A stretch of 9,687 nt of DNA from Candidatus Poribacteria bacterium. Its GTDB lineage: Bacteria; Poribacteria; WGA-4E; WGA-3G. Below the pieces are notes generated by a model, which was given only the letters and a program-made list of their open reading frames with translations, made no database searches and was not told where the DNA came from. Location: positions 1-9,687 of the forward strand of contig VXXH01000308.1 in assembly GCA_009835515.1 (NCBI GenBank). The letters run 5' to 3'. Shown piece after piece: positions 6,338 through 9,687 of the stretch. Position 1 is the first letter of the stretch, and each line of letters begins with the position of its first letter. The position numbers and the translations under genes were made by a program.

Positions 6338-7132
6338 TTATCGGGTTACCTTCAACTTACCCCACGTAACAGCCAATTTTCCGACTGCCTCGACATCCAA
6401 ACTGACCCCCATCATATCCTGAACCTCGTTTTCTTCTAAAGCACGTTCCCAAAATGAGATTTCATCAATGATGCCTTCCGCGCCGTTAGTTAGAGCGATA
6501 TACTGAATAGTTTCCCACCCGAATCTCGGTTTTTCGTGAAGTGCGGGGAAGCCACCTGTAATCTTACGACTCGTTGCTTGCTCTTTACCATCAATGTAGA
6601 CAAACGGGGCATCACCGGTGAAATCCCATGTGACCGCACAATGAAACCACTCGTCTTTTTTGATGATGCCTGTCGGGTCGAATTCAACATCTTGCCAGTC
6701 GCCGTCGTCTGCTGCTTCAAAATAGAACCCGAATTCGGCGGGTGTGATGTCTGCATGCGCGGACCCTTTTCCAATGAAGAAGTAGATGGCACCGAGGCTC
6801 GCATCAAAAAGTCGGTAATCCTTGTCATCTTTGCCGTCCCAATCCGGTTTGAACCAGAAGAGTAGGCTTCCTGCCTCGGTGACGACATTGGGTACTTCAA
6901 GGAAACTTTCCTTGCCCCTGATGGAAATACCTGCAGCATATTTGCCTTGACCAGCGACCCATTTCGCCGCGCCGCCAAACGTTCCATCGTTCCCATTGCC
7001 TGTACCATCAACGGCTTTGTTGCCACTACCTTCGCCGATCCACAGGAGCAGATCTTTATCGTTAGGGATTCCTGCAAATGTGGACAAACTAACGACTAAA
7101 GTGAGTACGAGAAGAAAATAAATATATCTCAT
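6338..7132 (-). CDS. Secreted LamG/concanavalin A-like domain protein
   Basis: This 264-residue protein is predicted to be exported. Residues 1-20 form a signal peptide (MRYIYFLLVLTLVVSLSTFA) with a TFA/G cleavage context and no lipobox cysteine. The rest is one LamG-like jelly roll, a fold usually used to bind carbohydrate or other surface ligands. Signs are GTGNGNDGTFGG (43-54), the SLLFWFKPDW strand (89-98), EWFHCAVTWD (161-170), VYIDGKEQA (178-186) and GIIDEISFWERALEENEV (220-237). A short tail follows (GKLAVTWGKLK, 251-261); similar tails recur, as I recall, in poribacterial secreted proteins, but I cannot verify this here. The start is supported by GGAGG (7141-7145) with an 8-nt spacer. 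It has its own promoter (7203-7231) and a terminator candidate at 6267-6297. The ligand and partner are unknown; no catalytic motif is visible. Confidence 0.85.
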   Translation of the reverse strand: MRYIYFLLVLTLVVSLSTFAGIPNDKDLLLWIGEGSGNKAVDGTGNGNDGTFGGAAKWVAGQGKYAAGISIRGKESFLEVPNVVTEAGSLLFWFKPDWDGKDDKDYRLFDASLGAIYFFIGKGSAHADITPAEFGFYFEAADDGDWQDVEFDPTGIIKKDEWFHCAVTWDFTGDAPFVYIDGKEQATSRKITGGFPALHEKPRFGWETIQYIALTNGAEGIIDEISFWERALEENEVQDMMGVSLDVEAVGKLAVTWGKLKVTR

Positions 7133-7159
7133 GGGTGTTACCTCCAGATAGGGTATGGT

Positions 7160-7181
7160 TTCGATCAGGGCTGTGATCGAA
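7160..7181 (-). promoter_or_regulatory. Perfect 8-bp inverted repeat in LamG 5' leader
   Basis: TTCGATCA (7160-7167) and TGATCGAA (7174-7181) are perfect inverted copies around a 6-nt GGGCTG spacer. The repeat lies between the predicted transcription start (near 7196) and the Shine-Dalgarno at 7141-7145. It could be a leader stem-loop or a protein-binding operator. There is no T-tract after it on the minus strand, so it is unlikely to be a terminator of the upstream gene. Confidence 0.5.
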
Positions 7182-7193
7182 GTTGGTTTGAAT

Positions 7194-7222
7194 TTTGGGA
7201 GGAGTATAGCAGAATTCCCAAA
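7194..7222. promoter_or_regulatory. Dyad over the -10 region, candidate operator
   Basis: TTTGGGA (7194-7200) and TCCCAAA (7216-7222) are perfect 7-bp inverted copies. Their centres are 22 bp apart, about two helical turns, and they bracket the -10 box at 7203-7208. That geometry fits a dimeric repressor site that would block RNA polymerase. No regulator is identified. Confidence 0.4.
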
Positions 7223-7231
7223 TTAAGTCAA
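7203..7231 (-). promoter_or_regulatory. Sigma70-type promoter of the LamG gene
   Basis: On the minus strand TTGACT (7231-7226) and TATACT (7208-7203) are separated by exactly 17 bp, each matching consensus at five of six bases. The predicted start is near 7196, giving a leader of about 64 nt. It separates the LamG gene from the enolase-superfamily gene transcriptionally. Confidence 0.7.
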
Positions 7232-7256
7232 CTGATTTTCACGTTTAACAGTGCCC

Positions 7257-8399
7257 TTAAACCCGATGATGCTTCAGCAATTCCCAATTCGGCTCAAAAC
7301 CGATGCCGGGACGGGACGGGACCGTAACGTATCCATCAGCATCTAAAACCATCTGCGGGAGGAACATTTCACCGCGCAATGGATCAACAGCCGGTGGATA
7401 GTATTCCAACATCAGACCGTTGTCTCGGCTTGCAGCGATATGGATTTGCAATTCTTGCGCACCGTGTGGAGCAATCAACTTTTCGGCTCCCAACGCTTCT
7501 GCGACGACCTGCATCGCTGGCTCATAGCCGGGAAGGATGGCGACATCCAGGTTGAATACATCCGCGCCGTCGTAATCAATCAGTGTTTGGAAATAGTGTA
7601 ACCCGTATCCGTTTTCGCCGGTGGCGATTCGTATACCGTAATCTTGTGCTGTTGCCCGTAATGCCTTATGTCCGCGGTAATCGTGGCTATGAATCGGCTC
7701 TTCAAACCAGAAGATTTTGTTTGCCTGCAGCGCAGGCAGAAACGCACGCGCCGCTTCAATAGACAAGGCACAATTTGCGTCCACCATCACGGTAATATCG
7801 GAGCCGACTGTTTCACGAACCACCTCAATCCGTTTGATGTCTGTTTCAAGGCCTGCATCGGGATCCCCAATCTTCATCTTAACCGCGGTAGCGTTGAACG
7901 CATTTATATTCCGCGACATCTCTTCACGGAGTTCATCAAACCCTTTCTCTCTACCGTAGTAGCCACCGGCGATATAGGTACGGATACGTTGCTGTGTGCC
8001 ACCGAGTAAGGCGTGAACAGACTTTCCTTCGATTTTCCCACGGACATCCCAGCACGCTTGGTTTATGGCTGCGAGTACCTGTGTGTGATACCCGCCGGGT
8101 CCGTAGATTTTGTAGTTTTCAGCCAACCGTGAGACATAGGCGGTATCCGTTACATCGTGACCGATCAAAATAGAACGAAACAGGTCTACAAACTTCGGGA
8201 ATATGGAGAGTGGACGGGTTGCAGCGGTACCGCCGTTGAAGCCGTATCCGACACGCGCTTCTGTCCCGCTTTTGGCGGTTACCTTCACCAGATGCAGCCT
8301 GCCTTTATCATAGACATGCATGCCGTTCCAGATGGGCGGTTTGTCCCATTCGTAGAGCTGGCTTTCAACGGAGGTAATTTTGAAGGTAGGTATAGACAT
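7257..8399 (-). CDS. Enolase-superfamily enzyme, mandelate racemase group
   Basis: This 380-residue protein belongs to the mandelate racemase/muconate lactonizing enzyme family, whose members abstract the alpha proton of a carboxylate bound to Mg2+. Many members of this group are sugar-acid dehydratases; others are racemases. An N-terminal capping domain (about 1-125) is followed by the TIM barrel. Catalytic residues are visible: K174 and K176 of the KMK motif, metal ligands D207 (MVDAN), E233 or E234 (WFEEP) and E262 (TGEN), the D285 (NLDVAIL) and H312 (PHGAQ) dyad, and E332 (LEYYP). The KxK plus His-Asp dyad places it in the mandelate racemase group rather than the muconate group; the substrate is not predictable by eye. 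Its ATG lies 9 nt after the stop of the AlbA_2 gene. The nearest AGAGGA is inside that gene with a long 13-nt spacer, so translation may be coupled. No separate promoter is evident. Confidence 0.92.
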   Translation of the reverse strand: MSIPTFKITSVESQLYEWDKPPIWNGMHVYDKGRLHLVKVTAKSGTEARVGYGFNGGTAATRPLSIFPKFVDLFRSILIGHDVTDTAYVSRLAENYKIYGPGGYHTQVLAAINQACWDVRGKIEGKSVHALLGGTQQRIRTYIAGGYYGREKGFDELREEMSRNINAFNATAVKMKIGDPDAGLETDIKRIEVVRETVGSDITVMVDANCALSIEAARAFLPALQANKIFWFEEPIHSHDYRGHKALRATAQDYGIRIATGENGYGLHYFQTLIDYDGADVFNLDVAILPGYEPAMQVVAEALGAEKLIAPHGAQELQIHIAASRDNGLMLEYYPPAVDPLRGEMFLPQMVLDADGYVTVPSRPGIGFEPNWELLKHHRV

Positions 8400-8408
8400 C
8401 GTTTTTTG

Positions 8409-9626
8409 CTATTCCTCTGTTTCATGTGGTGGTTCTGCTGCGAAGATCGTCAAACGCAATTCTTCGTCAAACATTTCATATTCAGGGGTCTTCCCGCTCA
8501 ATGCCTCGCTTTCGTTCAAGATGATACCAACACCTTCTCCTCGACGTTCTAAAAAGTGTCGCCGACTCACCTGCCGACCCATGTCATCATCTAATGTGAT
8601 TTCGGAAAGCAATCGCGCGAGCAGTTCATTACGCGTGGCTTGGCTGTAACGTAGATTATCCACTGTCACAGTGTTTGCCAATGCCCCCGGCGAATAAAGT
8701 TCCAACCGATCGTCGAACATAAACAACCGTATTTTTGAGCCTGTTTTTGAATAATCTCTATGCACAACGGCATTGACTATCGCCTCGAATACGGCGCGCA
8801 TGCTATATTCTGGATAATCTATTCTGCCAATGTCCTTCCGCGCTGCGACGGCGTTGTATCTTTTAACAAATCTCATGGTGTGTATGATCTGCTGGTCAAG
8901 TGGTCCCTTAAAGTCCTGCGCATCAAGTTGGTGGTCTGCATCCTTTTCCTTGCTGATATAAAAAACGGCTTGAATGAAACTGTTGTAAAGGTAGTCATCA
9001 GGTTTCTCGTGACACATCAATACACCGGCCACAGAAGCGCGGTTTTGATTACCCTCCTTGACGAGCAAATGCCTTTTAAGCAGTAGGTCCTCTATCTCAT
9101 CATCTGTAGCACCTTCTGTGATAAATCGCTGATAGAGGTCTTGTCTGAGTGTGTCTTTGTCTGTATTTGGTACGAACTGTTCGTCAAAAGCGATGATACG
9201 TGCTTGTGAACGGGTTTGGAACAACCGCGCTAACTGCTCGGTGGGCATCTCTCTTTTGCTACTGCCTTGACGAATGAAGTAGCCGTTAGAGGTTTTATGA
9301 ACAAACAGACTTCTCGGCACCTCTATTTTTAAGAGGTTTTTGTCATCAATCCGTAGTTTTTCTGTAAAAATGAGAACGATTGGATCAATACTGTCTTGAC
9401 ATATTTCAACGACTGCTTTTTCTGCTGCATCCAGTTTTTGTCGGTCAACTCCAACGATTTCCCCATTGTCGTCAACGCCGATCAATATCACGCCACCTCT
9501 TGCGTTCGCAAAGGCGGCGACTTCGTCGGCAAGGCTATTTCTGTGTGGCAACGCTCTTTTAAACTCAATCGTTGCATCTTCGCCAAGATATATTTTCTCT
9601 ATGAGTTCGGTCAGACTGTCATACAT
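8409..9626 (-). CDS. Schlafen/AlbA_2 and GHKL ATPase-like domain protein, putative DNA-binding regulator
   Basis: The 405-residue protein (numbered from ATG 9626) has an N-terminal AlbA_2/Schlafen domain, with EFK (21-23), ANARGG (40-45) and the strand ILIGVDD (47-53). A middle region resembles a winged helix. The C-terminal domain is of the HATPase_c_4 type, with EAIVNAVVHRDY (281-292), LELYSPG (308-314) and GEGVGI (363-368). This architecture is common in bacteria and is often annotated as a putative transcriptional regulator or RecG-like protein; few members have a proven function. An in-frame TTG at 9677 extends the frame by 17 codons but falls in the predicted -35 box, so it lies upstream of the transcript. 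The ATG at 9626 has AGGAG (9634-9638) with a 7-nt spacer and is preferred. The gene leads a probable two-gene transcript with the enolase-superfamily gene. Confidence 0.85.
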   Translation of the reverse strand: MYDSLTELIEKIYLGEDATIEFKRALPHRNSLADEVAAFANARGGVILIGVDDNGEIVGVDRQKLDAAEKAVVEICQDSIDPIVLIFTEKLRIDDKNLLKIEVPRSLFVHKTSNGYFIRQGSSKREMPTEQLARLFQTRSQARIIAFDEQFVPNTDKDTLRQDLYQRFITEGATDDEIEDLLLKRHLLVKEGNQNRASVAGVLMCHEKPDDYLYNSFIQAVFYISKEKDADHQLDAQDFKGPLDQQIIHTMRFVKRYNAVAARKDIGRIDYPEYSMRAVFEAIVNAVVHRDYSKTGSKIRLFMFDDRLELYSPGALANTVTVDNLRYSQATRNELLARLLSEITLDDDMGRQVSRRHFLERRGEGVGIILNESEALSGKTPEYEMFDEELRLTIFAAEPPHETEE

Positions 9627-9648
9627 ATCTTTTCTCCTATTGTCCGAC

Positions 9649-9677
9649 AGTATACCATTATTAATTTCTAATTTCAA
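9649..9677 (-). promoter_or_regulatory. Sigma70-type promoter of the AlbA_2/GHKL gene
   Basis: On the minus strand TTGAAA (9677-9672) and TATACT (9654-9649) are separated by 17 bp, each a five-of-six match. Transcription would begin near 9642, about 16 nt before the ATG at 9626, just enough to include AGGAG. A short dyad, TCAAG-AAA-CTTGA (9674-9686), overlaps the -35 and could be an operator, though a repeat this short may be chance. Confidence 0.65.
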
Positions 9678-9687
9678 GAAACTTGAT

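Noticed and set aside
6236..6439. A 67-codon plus-strand frame in the convergent gap
   Set aside because: It runs through both terminator candidates and into the antisense of the LamG gene, without a ribosome binding site or recognisable domain.
7243..7262. GTTTAA/TTAAAC inverted repeat over the stop of the enolase-superfamily gene as a terminator
   Set aside because: The stem is A/T-rich, only 6 bp, and has no T-tract on the minus strand, so it is unlikely to stop transcription.

Overview
The window is bacterial and compactly coded, with moderate GC. It holds seven protein genes in two convergent blocks, with no tRNA, rRNA or CRISPR array visible. The mix suggests an uncultured bacterium such as Candidatus Poribacteria or a similar sponge or marine lineage. 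The mix is a secreted LamG protein, an enolase-superfamily sugar-acid enzyme, a TRAP transporter and LarA-type racemases. That placement is an impression from gene content, not a demonstrated assignment.

Right-pointing block (1-6195): the 3' part of pyrG (CTP synthase, cut by the window edge); then two tandem paralogs of the nickel-pincer (NPN) dependent 2-hydroxyacid racemase/epimerase family (LarA, formerly DUF2088), at 1388-2641 and 3110-4369. These are followed with no gap by the two membrane subunits of a TRAP transporter, dctQ (4370-4909) and dctM (4909-6195). Both LarA copies keep every NPN-binding and catalytic residue known from Lactiplantibacillus plantarum LarA. No dctP (periplasmic binding protein) and no larB/larC/larE (NPN synthesis) genes are present here. 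The simplest reading is that the transporter imports a 2-hydroxy acid or sugar acid, which the LarA homologs then racemise or epimerise.

The 468-bp gap between the two larA copies (2642-3109) is the least explained part. It contains a hairpin that looks like the right end of an IS200/IS605-family (IS1341/TnpB type) element, but no tnpB. It also contains a set of overlapping, partly mutually exclusive stems, and a compound hairpin just before the second larA.

Left-pointing block (9626 to 6338): a Schlafen/AlbA_2 + GHKL-ATPase-like regulator with its own near-consensus promoter at the window's right edge; 9 nt downstream, a mandelate-racemase-group enolase-superfamily enzyme with a full catalytic set; then, behind a separate sigma70-like promoter with a dyad over its -10 box, a small secreted LamG (concanavalin A-like) protein. 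The two blocks meet at 6196-6337, which holds a candidate terminator for each direction.
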